A stretch of 64,000 nucleotides of DNA, from assembly GCA_000469685.2 (NCBI GenBank), contig LS997563.1, positions 39,410,468-39,474,467 on the forward strand. Direction: 5' to 3'. Under the pieces are notes generated by a model. That model did not search any database. It was not told the origin of the DNA and was given only the letters and a program-made list of their open reading frames with translations. Of the stretch, positions 12,801 to 22,597 are shown one piece after another. The position numbers were made by a program, and so were the translations under genes. Positions within the stretch are counted from its first letter, which is position 1, and each line of letters starts with the position of its first letter. The DNA is from Haemonchus contortus. Its lineage: Eukaryota > Nematoda > Chromadorea > Rhabditida > Trichostrongylidae.

Positions 12801-15800
12801 GCTAATCTTGATTGGTTGGCAATGCTTGGCTGTAAAACATTACTCCATCTACTTTTTATTCTATTTCAATCCCGAAACTAGTTAGTCGAAAATCTCTGTC
12901 CTGTAGGTGACTCCAGCAACAAAGGGGGATTCTTAGAATTGGTGATAGATTATGGGCAAGAGGTACTGCTATTCTCTCATGTACACAAAATACCATCATA
13001 GATATGAGGAAGATTATATCTGGAGTAAAAAATGTACCTATTATCGCAGCGGAAGGCATCAAAGATGCATGGACTTGTGGGTGTAGGATGGGGTAAGATA
13101 TAAAAAGCATCTACTTAAGAATGTGATTCACCATTATTGCTTAGCAGTTATCTGTTATGAAAGGCATTAATGAAAGTTTCGAGTAGAAAAAATGGACAGT
13201 TAAGTCATAGAAAAACTGAAAAATAATATATTGAATGATAAATAGTAGTAAATTTAACTTATTACCGAAACTTAAAAACTTATAGCAGCAGGAACATAGA
13301 GATTGAACATTTTCAGAATGGAATATTTGCAGAAAAAGTGCCGTGATCAGATCAACTCACCTCAAAGAAGGTAATGTAAATAAACGTGCCGAGGGCAAGG
13401 CTTTGTAGAATACAAGTAACTGCATCCCTGGTCTGTGCGTGCAATGTGGAATCCTGAACGATTACGTATCAGACTTAATGACTTGAAAACGTGTGTGTCG
13501 TTAGGGCAGGATGCGACGGAGAACGTCCGTTGCGCGCGTCAGTGAAAAGTAGGTTACCCCGTCCACTTTGCGCGCGGCGCACCCCACTGAGGTCACAAGG
13601 TGAAATTACAGTACCACCAAGTGTCAGTGGAGCGAACAATTTGCATTTGTCCGTGTTATCTTCTCTTTGAGATGGCTGCCGTGGCACAGGCGCGAACCGT
13701 ATGCCCCACTGGCAATTGCGACATCTGTGAAGTATCGCGGGCTGACGTGCCGCATGCGACGGCTGCGGCGTGACCTAATTCCGACTGACGCGCGCGACGA
13801 AGCGCACCCGGATGCGACTAAGTGCAACTTTGTCGCTACTTCGCAAATCGCTACTTGTCGATTTTCCGCGCAGTATATTGAACTCGTTGAAAACTGAAAC
13901 CGAACGATGGCAAGTTGCTCATTGTAGTGTTTTCACCCAGCAAATTTTCCGATCACTTTCAAGGTTACCAACTAGAGAAGTTCACCTACCAGGGGAGCCC
14001 TTTAAAGAGGAACAAAGCAGAACAGCGTAACAGAATTTGAGGGACGGTACAGATGGGAAGGCATCAAACGAACTAAAACCGCCACGCAGCCGCACGCAGG
14101 CAGCGGAAGATGCTCCTTGGTGCCCTTCGATCTGTAGCACTCGCCGCAGAGTTCAGGTTTGAGTAGTTCAAAAGAAGAAATCCAATGAATTGAAAAAAGG
14201 AAAAAAGGTATGTTCAAGGTGATTAGGAAACGATGAAATTGTTCTGGAGATTGCTCATTGGATTCCTCCTTTTGAAATATTCAACACTTGAATTTAGGAT
14301 AGGATGAAATTGCTTAAGAATTGAGTGAGAGAGGTTGTAGAAGAATGCAGTGATTATTTTCTTTGAGCATTTGTGACCATTCTTCTTTTCTTTATTTCTT
14401 TCTTCACTCGCTTTTTTTCCTTCTCTTGATGTTTGTGGAACGGTGCCATTCCTCCTTTGTGAAAATTCGTCTGAAGCTCCCAAGAGAACAAACGTTCGCT
14501 ACCCATTGTTGTCACTAAAACCTCATCACTTCTCTCATGCCTCTTCGGTTTTTACATCTCTTTTTCTAAACGAACGACGCAAATCTGACGTAAATCCTTC
14601 GAAATATTATGACCTTAGAGATACAATACTGCTACTAATTCATGGTCAACCGACGGTTTGCGACGGATTAATCCGTCGCAAACCGTCGCTTTCCTATAAC
14701 TTCAGCTAAAGTTCTCCAATGAAGCTGAAAGAAAGACCATTGGAAAGCTTTTCTCGTGAAGAATCCAAATATATAATGATCTTTCGGTTTTCTCAAGTTT
14801 TTCGCCTTTCTTTCCGGGAAAAACAAAAATTGAGTCTCTCAGCACCTGGGGTGTTACTTGCGGATATGGCCGCGTCGTAAACCCTCCACTTCAATTGAAA
14901 ACTTTGTTTTCGATTCTTAAAAGGCCCGTATCGTGTTATAATCGAGGAGAGCATGAAATCCTGATCATTTTGATACCCTTCATGACAAAATTTAAATATT
15001 TTCAGCTAAAAGCAGCGGTGTAAAGCAAATTTCCAGATTTTTAGACATTTGTTGTTTCTTTGAGCCACGTATTTCGTATGACTACCGTATAATTGCTTGT
15101 GGGAAATCCTGTCATGTCATGAATTTTCAATTTCTTCAATTTTGCAGCATCATTTTCATGGAAGTCGAAGAGTGAGTGTTCAGCACCTGAGGTGTTTCCC
15201 GCAGATATAACATATCCTTAAATTCTCCACTTCAATAGAAGACTTTCTTCTGAGTTTTTTTAAAAGACATTCGGAATATGGACACCTGAAATCATGGTTA
15301 TTTTGATATCGTAATGATAGAATCTAGAAAAATTTATCTGAAAACAGTGGCTTCAATGATTAACTTTTCAAAAAGTGGGTTTGCTCTTTCATTTCAGAGG
15401 TGCACTTCCTCGGGAACGAATTATTCTGCATTTACTTGAAGACTTGCATTATGAGGATCTGATATTTTGATAATAGAAGGATGAATGGCCTCCTAATCGA
15501 GCGTTGAGCTAATTGACCCCTCACCATCGATCTCTATTGGCCCATCGCCTTCGCTATTGCCGAGACCATTCAAGAGCACACCCGTTGACACATACTGGTA
15601 TACAGCTGGCAGAATGAAACGACCACGCTATGATGAATACTGTTTTACTGTGTATATGTTGTGTTGTGTGTTCACGGAGTATATGTTGTTTCACATGTAC
15701 TCCCTTCACCTTTGACGGAAACTATTGGGCACTAACACTAAACACCGGTCAAATGAGCACAGAGAAGCACACATTGCTTGACAGCACTGTTGATTCAGCA

Positions 15801-18800
15801 TTTGCAAGCGCTTTGTTCGACTGAGGATTCGAACCCATATGGAATCCAGGTCAGGTGCAAACATGAGACAAATGCGCTCCCGCTGCTCCACTGACCGACT
15901 CAACATGTGAACATTTCAATCAACCATTTAGTAGGGGTTTAGGCTGGCTGCGGTAACAGTAGGAGAAATGCCAATCGATTTCTGACAAGTCAGGTCACGT
16001 TGCGACATGATTTACTAACTTGCCTTATTAAAAACTCACACTGTGCTCAAAACACAAACAGAATTATATTTTATTACAAGATGGACCAACTAAATACTTT
16101 TAATTTTATAGACGACCTTGCAGTTTTTAGGATCATTTTCAAAAAGGAATGATTCTCTCATTCCTATCACTACAACGGCTACAACGCAACGTGTATCATG
16201 CTTGATGAACTTTTCCATTCTAGCCTTTTTCTGACGTTTCTTTACGCTATAAATTTTATCTCACTTACTGCATAGTTTGCCTTGATAATTTCGAATATAA
16301 CTACAGTACAAGACGTCTTTGAGTTGATTGCACCCACGTGGCTCGAGAAAACATGGCCTTGCAGACACAGTGAGTCCTAAGGAGATTGATAACAAGGGGT
16401 CAAGTCACTAGCTCCACTATTAACCATTAGTCAGGCGAACATATATATGTATATATTAGGTCGAGTCATAAGTCCTCGGACAATGTGATAGTGATGACTT
16501 CTAGCGATCATAACTCGGGAAAGAGGTGACGAAAATGAACGTGTAAGGCATTGTTAGATAGAGTATGGAAAGCTCTTTCAAAGCATACTGGAAAAAGCAC
16601 CTAACTGTTTCCTTTCCAGCAACTGTGCCTCATGATTTCAAGCCGTCGCAACTCCACATCCGCAACACCATCATATTTATTTTTTTATCTGGCCATGAAC
16701 CCGCGGCAATCGATAGAGGCATGAAGGACGTTCACAAGCAGGAGGTGTACAATTTACAAGTGGCACTAGAAGTTCGCATCGGGCGACTATTCCGTCGAAA
16801 ATGAAGACCGTCCGGGACACTCACTGAAGTTGGATTTGAAAGTGCTGCGGAGCCAGGTGGGAGCCGATCCGTATCAAACTACTCGTGAACTGGCAGCCAC
16901 CCTTGAGGAGTCAGTCCACAGTTCTTCGTGAATTGAAGTCAATCGACAAGGTGCGAAAGCTCGGTCCATAGATGCTTCATGCTTTGAAGCAGTATGACAT
17001 AGACCGCCGCGACGACGTGGCACTTTCTCTCCTCACGCTCGAGGGCACCACACGTGGCTCGAGTACCTAGTCACCAGCGGTGCGAAGTCGAACCTCTACT
17101 CTAACGTTCACCGGCGTGCTCAATGGATTGACAAAGGTGCGCATGCAGAAGACTCCCCCAAACCCAACGTACACGCCAAGGAGGTTGTGCTCTGATTCTG
17201 GTGGTGCGCTCTCCGTGTCGAATAATGGGAGCTGCTAGACGAAGGATGCACAGTGACCGCACACGTCTACATTACGCAACTGAGGAATTTGAAGGCGAAT
17301 CCCGAAGCTACACGTCCACAGCAGCACAAAGTTTACTTTCAGCACGACAACGCTCGCCCTCACATTGCAAGAACGACCAAAACTGAACTGACGAATTTCG
17401 GCAGGACAACTTTACCACGCCAACCATGTTCCTCAGATCTGAATCCCTCGTATTACCACCTTTTTCCCCATCTTCAACGTCATCTGGATGGTCAGGACTT
17501 TCAAACCCGCGACGACATCAAAATGGCACTGGTGCACTTCTCCAAGGGCCAGCTCCCAGCGTTCTAAAGCAAGGACATCTACGATCTGCCCAAGCATTGG
17601 CAGAGGACCATCGATGCCAATGGGGCATATTTCAAATGATTCGCTATTGTCGTTTAAAAATTGTTAGATAAATATTATCGTTGCCAATTTGTCCGAGGAC
17701 TTATGACTCAACCTAATACATATATATATATTTGAACTGTGATAGATGTGTGATAAATAGTGAGTGAATCATGTCGCAACGTGACCTGACTTGTCAGAAA
17801 TCGATTGGCCTTCTCCTACTGTTACCGCAGCCAGCCTAAACCCCTACTAAATGGTTGATTGGAATGTTCACATGTCTAGTCGGCCAATGGCGCAGCGGGA
17901 GTGCATTTGTCCCATGTTTGCACCTGACCTGGATTCCATATGAGTTCGGATCCTCAGTCGAATAAAGCGTTTGCAAATGCTGAAACAACAGTGCTGTCAA
18001 GCAATTTGTGCTCATTTGACCGGTGTTTAGTGTCGGTGCTGCGTCGTCTCCGTCAAATGGGAAGGGAGTACATGTGAAACAACATATCGTGAAAACACAA
18101 CATACATAGTGAAACAATATTCATCATAGCGTGGTCATTTCATTCTGCCAGCTGCATACCAGTATGTGTCAACGGGCGTACTCTTAAATGGACTCGGCAC
18201 TAGCGAAGGCGATGGGCCAATAGAGATCGATGGTGAGGGGTCAATTAGCTCAACGCTCGAGACCATTCATCCTTCTATATTATCAGAATATCAGATCAGA
18301 TAATGGAAGTCTTTAAGTAAATGCAGAATAATTCGTTCCTGAGAAAGTGCACCTCTGAAATGAACTAGCAAATTCATGAGAAGTTGATCACCGAAACCAC
18401 TGTTTTCAGCCGAATTTTTCTGAATTCTATCATTACGATATCAAAATAACCACGATTTCAGGTGTCCATATTCCAAATGTCTTTTAAAAAAACTCAGAAT
18501 AAAGTCTTCTATTGAAGTGGAGAATTTAAGGTATGTTATTTCTGCGGGAAACACCTCAGGTGCTGAACACTCACTCTTCGACTTCCATGAAAATGATGCT
18601 GCAAAATTGAAGAAATTGAAAGTTCATGACATGACAGGATTCCCCACAAGCAATTATACGGTAGTCATACGAAATACGTGGCTCAAAGAAACAACAAATG
18701 TCTAAAAATCTGGAAATTGGCTTTACACCGCTGCTTTTAGCTGAAAATATTTAAATTTTGTCATGAAGGGTATCAAAATGATCAGGATTCTAAGCTCTCC

Positions 18801-21800
18801 TCAATTATAACACGATACAGGTCTTTTAAGAATCGGAAACAAAGTTTTCTATCGAAGTGGAGGGTTTACGACGCGGTCATATCCGCAAGTAACACCCCAG
18901 GTACTGAGAGACTCAAATTTCGTTTTTCCCGGAAAGGAAGGCGAAAAATCTGAGAAAACCAAGAAATTATTATATATTCGGATTCTTCACGAGAAAAGCT
19001 TTCCAATGGTCTTACTTCCAGCTTTATTGGAACACTTTAGCTGAAGTTATGGGGAAGCGACGGTTTGCGACGGATTAATCCGTCGCAAACCGTCGGTTGA
19101 CCATGAATTAGTAGCAGTATTGTAGTTTCACCAGAATGGAATTTTCCGATTTAATCCTCTTCTCGGTTGAAGCGTTTGATACCATTATCGCTATAGAAAT
19201 CGAGTCTCGTCTGTTTTTAGGAGAAATCATTGCTGGGGTCGAAGTTTTTCTGCGGTGGACCCCAAAAAAGTCATACTGTAACTTCAACAAAACTATGTAT
19301 AGCCATCAGGGTACTACCAGCAACTGAGAAGTGGGTAATATACTTAAATGTTGTAAAAGTATATCGATTTCTTCACTACTGATATTAAGCCGTTGCCCTG
19401 AACATGCCGCAAAAACCCAGATTCTATTTGGAACACTCTGGAACGTTCCATGAAATTGTTATATAAGGACACCGAGTTCTTGTATGCGGCACAGCACGTC
19501 CGGCTGCTTCTTCCCTGCTTACTTATCGAATGGCCGAATCGTTTGATCACCATCTCCACTTAGTTCTTTATGTGTTCAAAACCGGCCAGCCCATTGCTGG
19601 AGCTCGTGTCAACTATTTGGCCCAAAAGTTGCTCCTAAGCCTCTCCGTCTACGCTTCGTTCTGAGATTTCAAAGGCGGAAACAGTAAGATCAAAGATGGA
19701 TCTCGACCAGCACATTCCAGAAAAGTCTGGGCCATTGTGAAATTTTTGGGCAGATCATTTTCATACATCCTAATACTAAATCTAAGGCAATGGACTAAGA
19801 TAGGATGTAATAGAGGGTGGTGATTCGTGGTACAAGTCAGAACACCCGAAAAGGCAAAGGTCCATTCGTCTATGCCACAATTCAAGCTTATTGGTTGATC
19901 AGATGAAATTTTGGATGCATCGACTGGACGGTAAGGAAGGTGAAGCTCAGATTGCCAAACGGCTTATGAATAACTTCGCGTACCTGAAGGACAATCCCCA
20001 CCGCGCCACCGATGGGGGCAACGATGGCGAAAGCGCAGATGAGCGCGACAACTAGCCATCGACGATGTGTATGTGCTTCAGCGAGACGCATCCCAACAGA
20101 GAATGACACCACAGCTTTATGGACTATTATTCCAAAGAACAACGAAGCCACTGATACTGTTGTATCCTGAAATTTAGTTCTAAAATTTAGTTGTAAGATT
20201 GCTCAGGGTTGTAATTAGATTGCAAGAGTGAGAGGACAGGCCACAGTTTCCTAGCTAGTTGTCTTGCCTTGAATGCTCTTGGGAACTACTACGCCTACTA
20301 TTCTCTGATGGCTCGTTCCTTGAACGTCCAATTGGGAGCTTTCAGAGTACTCGAAGCGATTTCCGAAAAGTATCTTAAATAGGCTTTAACTCCAAGTCAC
20401 TTCCCTACATTACTCCCCGTCCGTCAGGGTCAAAAAATAGCCCCACAAAAGGGTAATAGGTGAAAGGAAGGAATTTAGGTTGGTCCAGGCATGGGTAAAT
20501 GTGTGGGAAATTTAAGAAACAGTGGAGGAAAAATATTTTCTCTTACTTGAACACCGAAAGCCACTCCTTCGAGGCTGGCGTGGAACATCAGTGCGATCAC
20601 AAAAGTCAGCGATTTTACAATTTTCGTTTTCGAATCTGACTGAAAAACATTTTTGTTTACAACTATTGCAGCAGGTTGCCGCAGCAGAATGTTTCCGAAG
20701 AAATTCTTTTGAAGATATCCTGGTACCTCAAAATTTAGACAGTTTTCGAATTTCACAGGACTAAGAATGATTTTCGAAGAGTTCTCCATCCAGGTGATAC
20801 AGATTTCAACTTACAGATTGGCTATCAGTATCGGCACGAGCAGTACGATCAATATGATGATCAATATGATCATTATGATGGTGATCAGCATGATGATGAT
20901 CAATATGATGGTTTATCTCCATATCTGAAGCGACGGAAACAAAGGTGGCTGCATGTTTCCTCCGTTCTTCCCTGAAAAGCTCAAGTCTACCCGACTACGT
21001 CCATAATGAGGTAAGTAAAGTTCACCCACGCATACTCTTCGTGACCACAGAATCTGTCCACGATTTCCTCGAGTAATCGTACTATGAAGAATCCCATTGA
21101 GAACATCAGTGGAACAAAAGGGTATTCACTTTTGTATTCGGCTGCAGTTTTCCAGCTTTCGTACGATTCGCTAAAATCATAGGACTGTTCAGAAGGAAAA
21201 TGTAGGGGCATATTGGTGTTTTCCGCCATTTTTATTTTCATCTCTATTTTATTTTTGTTTTTGTTTTCATAGAACTGGTCACCGCAAATTCACAAACACA
21301 GTTTACGATAACTCTGAGGTTTTCAGTCTAAGTGAAATAATGGAAGTTATGGTGCAGAATCAAGCAAAAAATGGCGTGGAAGTAGTAAAAAACGGCGAAT
21401 TTTGAAGAAGTATGGGGCCTAAAATAGGGTAGGAAAGGAGGTAAACGAGATTAGGTCTCTCTCACCGTCTGGATATCTCCCATATAAGCATAGTATTCGT
21501 CGACGTTCTAAAGCTTCATTGTGAATGGTGCAATCTTAACAAGGCTGTCACAACACGGCCAATTTTGGGTGTGCACGTTGGTCAAGTTGTTTTATAGCCC
21601 CTATATCGCCCTGTGAAGGCCGTTCTTCCTATCGGCATTGTCCTATGTGCGATCCTTGGGAGCGACCGGTTCATCTTAGGAGAAATCTCAAAAAAAAATT
21701 ATTGTGAACTGCGCCTTTGGGAGGCCGTTTTTGCTTCCCGTCTGGAAGATGCGCCATGTGTTCGATTTCCATTCAGAATTGTAGTGGCGTATTGAACGCG

Positions 21801-22576
21801 TATCAGGCCTATACAATGACTTGCGGTGGTCAGCCGAGGTTCTATATCGATGCTCTTATCCTCCCAGACAAAAACCAGGTTCCAACTATCAACCCTTGAT
21901 GTACGGAGATTCGGCTGGTATGAGCGGATATCGATTTGAAATTCGACCCAGTGACCATGAGTGTGGTAGTAGATTACTTGCCACCACACCATCTCTGCCA
22001 TTATATATGTACATGTATCGATATTTGTGATCCTTTTTTATCAAAGAACTACAGTAACTTATTGAAGAAAATGATAGAAAAATTTAAATTTGTAGAATGC
22101 TTTTCAAGAGGTTCCAATCAAATCTAGACCAACAAATTTACTAGCTCCCCTGCTCTCTAGGATAAGGGTCTTTACAAGTTTTCGAGGATTTTCAGTGATA
22201 TCTTATTTGATTATTGTAGAGATACTAGCTGCGAATTTTCGCAATTACAGTAAGCATAATTATAACTTTTGTGAAGGTTGTTTGCTTTGGTTGATAAATA
22301 ACTTACTAAGCTTCTGGCAGGATATCGAGAAAGCACACTGCCAGGAAAACACCACCAGCAAAACATGACAATAAAGAAATGGTGAAGGATGCTCTTTGTT
22401 CGAACTTTCCAGATTTTCGAGAAAGGATTTGTAGAACCTAAAGAAAAACCTTTTCTTTTGACGGTAGATAGGCTGGAAAAGGCTATAAATATTACCTTCA
22501 ATGGGATTACGCCGAATAAGACGGTCGTAGCGGCCATTACACCGAGAAGAAGAGCTTTCAATACGACGATATTCAT
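9742..22576 (-). CDS. ZIP-family (SLC39 subfamily II) zinc/iron transporter, 8 exons, complete
   Basis: Predicted to move Zn2+ (possibly Fe2+) into the cytosol across the plasma or an organelle membrane, as known for SLC39A1-3-like ZIPs. Coding exons, read on the minus strand: 22496-22576, 22307-22437, 21036-21170, 20815-20971, 20547-20639, 19984-20166, 13361-13453, 9742-9846. Together they give 978 nt, 325 residues plus stop, the normal ZIP length. All introns are GT-AG and all phases join. Segments: TM1 near residues 5-26, TM2 48-70, TM3 84-105, a loop with 11 His at 137-155, TM4 with HASLEGVAFGVQ (His188, Glu192), TM5 with HKAVVSFSVGMRL (His215), TM6 238-259, TM7 271-291, TM8 305-322. The start is the ATG just after a TTTTTTTTTCAG acceptor. 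Introns are 58, 1136, 64, 175, 380, 6530 and 3514 nt; the two longest hold transposons. It resembles the nematode zipt-2 group, but the orthologue cannot be assigned by eye. Confidence 0.94.
9847..13360 (-). other. ZIP intron 7 (3.5 kb)
   Basis: Bounded by GAG|GTGAGT and TGTTTAG. Holds the inverted-repeat element at 12569-12739, T-rich tracts near 10660-10900, and a 157-codon minus frame (11486-11959) that I judge to be chance. Confidence 0.8.
12569..12739. mobile_element. Small inverted-repeat element in ZIP intron 7
   Basis: About 171 bp. The two ends start GGCCGG(T/C)GCGCCGG and continue in inverted register through GTAAAACGAATTA, GTTCGTGT and AGAAATCTAC, about 70 bp per arm. No clear target duplication could be fixed. 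Non-coding. Confidence 0.7.
13361..13453 (-). CDS. ZIP transporter exon 7 (TM7)
   Basis: It encodes residues 261-291, DSTLHAQTRDAVTCILQSLA, then LGTFIYITFFE. The (L/A)GTF(I/L)Y(I/V)TF.E block is the classic ZIP TM7 signature. Acceptor GTTCAG, donor GAG|GTGAGT, phase 0 at both ends. It lies 6.5 kb downstream of exon 6 and only about 64 bp beyond a MITE. Confidence 0.92.
13518..13809. mobile_element. MULE-like MITE, copy A, in ZIP intron 6
   Basis: 292-bp GC-rich element with imperfect terminal inverted repeats of about 40 bp (one end GGAGAACGTCC, the other GGGTGCGCTTCG when inverted) and an exact 9-bp target duplication GGATGCGAC (13509-13517, 13810-13818). A 9-bp duplication with long terminal repeats fits Mutator-like elements. 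No coding capacity. Confidence 0.8.
14651..14688. repeat. 38-bp perfect palindrome, left tip
   Basis: Two 19-bp halves (CGACGGTTTGCGACGGATT and its exact complement) with no spacer. The same palindrome occurs at 19058-19095, so each arm starts with its own hairpin. Confidence 0.95.
15825..15905 (-). repeat. tRNA-like (SINE-type) unit in the left arm
   Basis: On the minus strand, TGGAGCAGCGG (A box-like, 15880-15890) precedes GGTTCGAATCC (perfect B box, 15825-15835) with 44 nt between. No convincing cloverleaf or acceptor stem forms, so it is a tRNA-derived promoter relic rather than a tRNA gene. Confidence 0.45.
16456..17716 (+). mobile_element. Mariner transposon, copy 2, inside a fold-back element in ZIP intron 6
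   Basis: 1261 bp, inverted termini starting TTAGGTCGAGTCATAAGTCC (one mismatch to copy 1), TA duplications at 16454-16455 and 17717-17718. It sits in an AT-rich TATATATGTATATA stretch in the loop between the fold-back arms. Its transposase runs opposite to the ZIP gene. Confidence 0.95.
16565..17639 (+). pseudogene. Mariner transposase pseudogene, copy 2
   Basis: Same order of remnants as copy 1, and the N-terminal frame starts cleanly at ATG 16565. It shares the frame changes, the TAG at the conserved Trp, the missing first Asp and the premature TAA near 17565 with the other copies. In addition the third catalytic Asp is changed: the block reads DLNPSYYHLF instead of DLDPSDYHLF. HDNARPH is kept. 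Confidence 0.9.
17880..17960 (+). repeat. tRNA-like (SINE-type) unit in the right arm
   Basis: Inverted partner of the unit at 15825-15905. The A box TGGCGCAGCGG (17888-17898) fits the consensus fully, while the B box is decayed (AGTTCGGATCC, 17943-17953). Each arm thus keeps one good box. Confidence 0.45.
19058..19095. repeat. 38-bp perfect palindrome, right tip
   Basis: Identical to the palindrome at 14651-14688. It has stayed perfect while the arms have diverged, which suggests either function (transposase binding or cruciform) or gene conversion. Confidence 0.95.
19984..20166 (-). CDS. ZIP transporter exon 6 (TM5 and TM6)
   Basis: It encodes residues 200-260. TM5 carries HKAVVSFSVGMRL (His215, Lys216), the subfamily II counterpart of the second metal-site helix. 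TM6 is ALICAFAIVAPIGGAVGIVL, with the conserved APIG turn. Acceptor AATTTCAG, donor CAG|GTACGC. This donor starts the 6.5 kb transposon-filled intron. Confidence 0.95.
20547..20639 (-). CDS. ZIP transporter exon 5 (TM4, metal-site motif)
   Basis: It encodes residues 169-199, SDSKTKIVKS then LTFVIALMF and HASLEGVAFGVQ. It corresponds to the HSVFEGLA(V/L)GLQ motif of SLC39A1-3; His188 and Glu192 fall at the transport-site positions. Strong acceptor GTTTTTCAG; donor CAA|GTAAGA. Confidence 0.95.
20815..20971 (-). CDS. ZIP transporter exon 4 (His/Asp-rich metal-binding loop)
   Basis: It encodes residues 117-168: an acidic/basic start (EERRK), then 11 histidines at 137, 138, 141-143, 146-148, 151, 154 and 155, with Asp/Asn between runs (HHID, HHHAD, HHHND, HID, HHID). 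This is the long cytosolic loop between TM3 and TM4, whose His cluster is thought to bind or sense zinc in ZIPs. Acceptor CTTTTCAG|G, donor TCT|GTAAGT; it ends in phase 0. The DNA is a degenerate tandem array of GATCATCAT/ATT units. Confidence 0.93.
21036..21170 (-). CDS. ZIP transporter exon 3 (TM3)
   Basis: It encodes residues 71-115 and two bases of codon 116. YPFVPLMFSMGFFIVRLLEE is the TM3 block; SMGFF(I/L)V is typical of SLC39A1-3. Acceptor GATTTTAG|C, donor GA|GTATGC. The open frame runs upstream of the acceptor to 21241, but that part is intron. Confidence 0.92.
21747..21950 (+). repeat. Dispersed SINE-like repeat in ZIP intron 2
   Basis: Contains GATGCGCCATGTGTTCGA, TTCCATTCAGAATTGTAG, TGGCGTATTGAACGCGTAT, CTCTTATCCTCCCAGACAAA and, at the end, AAATTCGACCC. 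Opposite in orientation to the ZIP gene. Confidence 0.6.
22307..22437 (-). CDS. ZIP transporter exon 2 (TM2)
   Basis: It encodes residues 28-70 and two bases of codon 71. LLSCFAGGVFLAVCFLDILP matches the ZIP TM2 signature (CFAGGVFL...LLP). Acceptor TTCTTTAG, donor TA|GTAAGT. The split codon TA+C gives Tyr71; reading on through the donor would give a stop, which supports the splice. Confidence 0.93.
22496..22576 (-). CDS. ZIP transporter exon 1 (start codon, TM1)
   Basis: It encodes residues 1-27: MNIVVLKA, then a hydrophobic stretch ending VIPLK, the first membrane segment, with no separate signal peptide. It ends in phase 0 at AAG|GTAATA. Intron 1 is only 58 nt (22438-22495). Confidence 0.92.
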
Positions 22577-22597
22577 TTTTCTCCTGAAAAAAAAAAC
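22577..22597 (-). promoter_or_regulatory. Probable spliced-leader trans-splice acceptor of the ZIP gene
   Basis: On the minus strand, a run of T is followed by CAG (22584-22586), then 7 nt, then the start codon. An acceptor this close to the ATG with no upstream coding frame is the usual arrangement for SL1 trans-splicing in nematodes. An ordinary 5'-UTR intron would look the same. Confidence 0.55.

Larger units (their letters stand above)
14624..16020 (+). repeat. Left inverted arm of the fold-back element
   Basis: It pairs with 17755-19122. Landmarks found inverted in both arms: the tip palindrome, the CAGCACCTGAGGTGTT block (near 15180 and 18557), the ATGACATGACAG/CTGTCATGTCAT block (near 15110 and 18629) and a tRNA-like unit. 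Confidence 0.85.
14624..19122. mobile_element. 4.5-kb fold-back element with about 1.4-kb inverted arms
   Basis: The left arm (14624 to about 16020) is the reverse complement of the right arm (about 17755-19122), roughly 85-90% identical by eye with small indels. The outer ends read CAATACTGCTACTAATTCAT and are flanked by TA on both sides (14622-14623, 19123-19124), as expected for a Tc1/mariner-superfamily insertion. A 38-bp perfect palindrome lies near each tip. Without the nested mariner the loop is about 0.47 kb. No transposase is visible in the arms, so the element is non-autonomous. Confidence 0.85.
17755..19122 (-). repeat. Right inverted arm of the fold-back element
   Basis: Reverse complement of the left arm. 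It lies in the middle of ZIP intron 6, so a ZIP pre-mRNA would carry both arms and could fold into a hairpin more than 1.3 kb long. Confidence 0.85.

Noticed and set aside
13475..13897. Arg-rich frames on both strands
   Set aside because: They are translations of the GC-rich MITE at 13518-13809, not a gene.
17880..17960. Possible tRNA gene
   Set aside because: Boxes are present, but the acceptor and anticodon stems do not pair and the inverted copy is equally degenerate.
21171..21241. Upstream part of the exon 3 open frame, with two ATG codons
   Set aside because: Acceptor GATTTTAG at 21171-21177 joins exon 2 in phase and gives the expected short TM2-TM3 loop; the upstream Met codons are in the intron.
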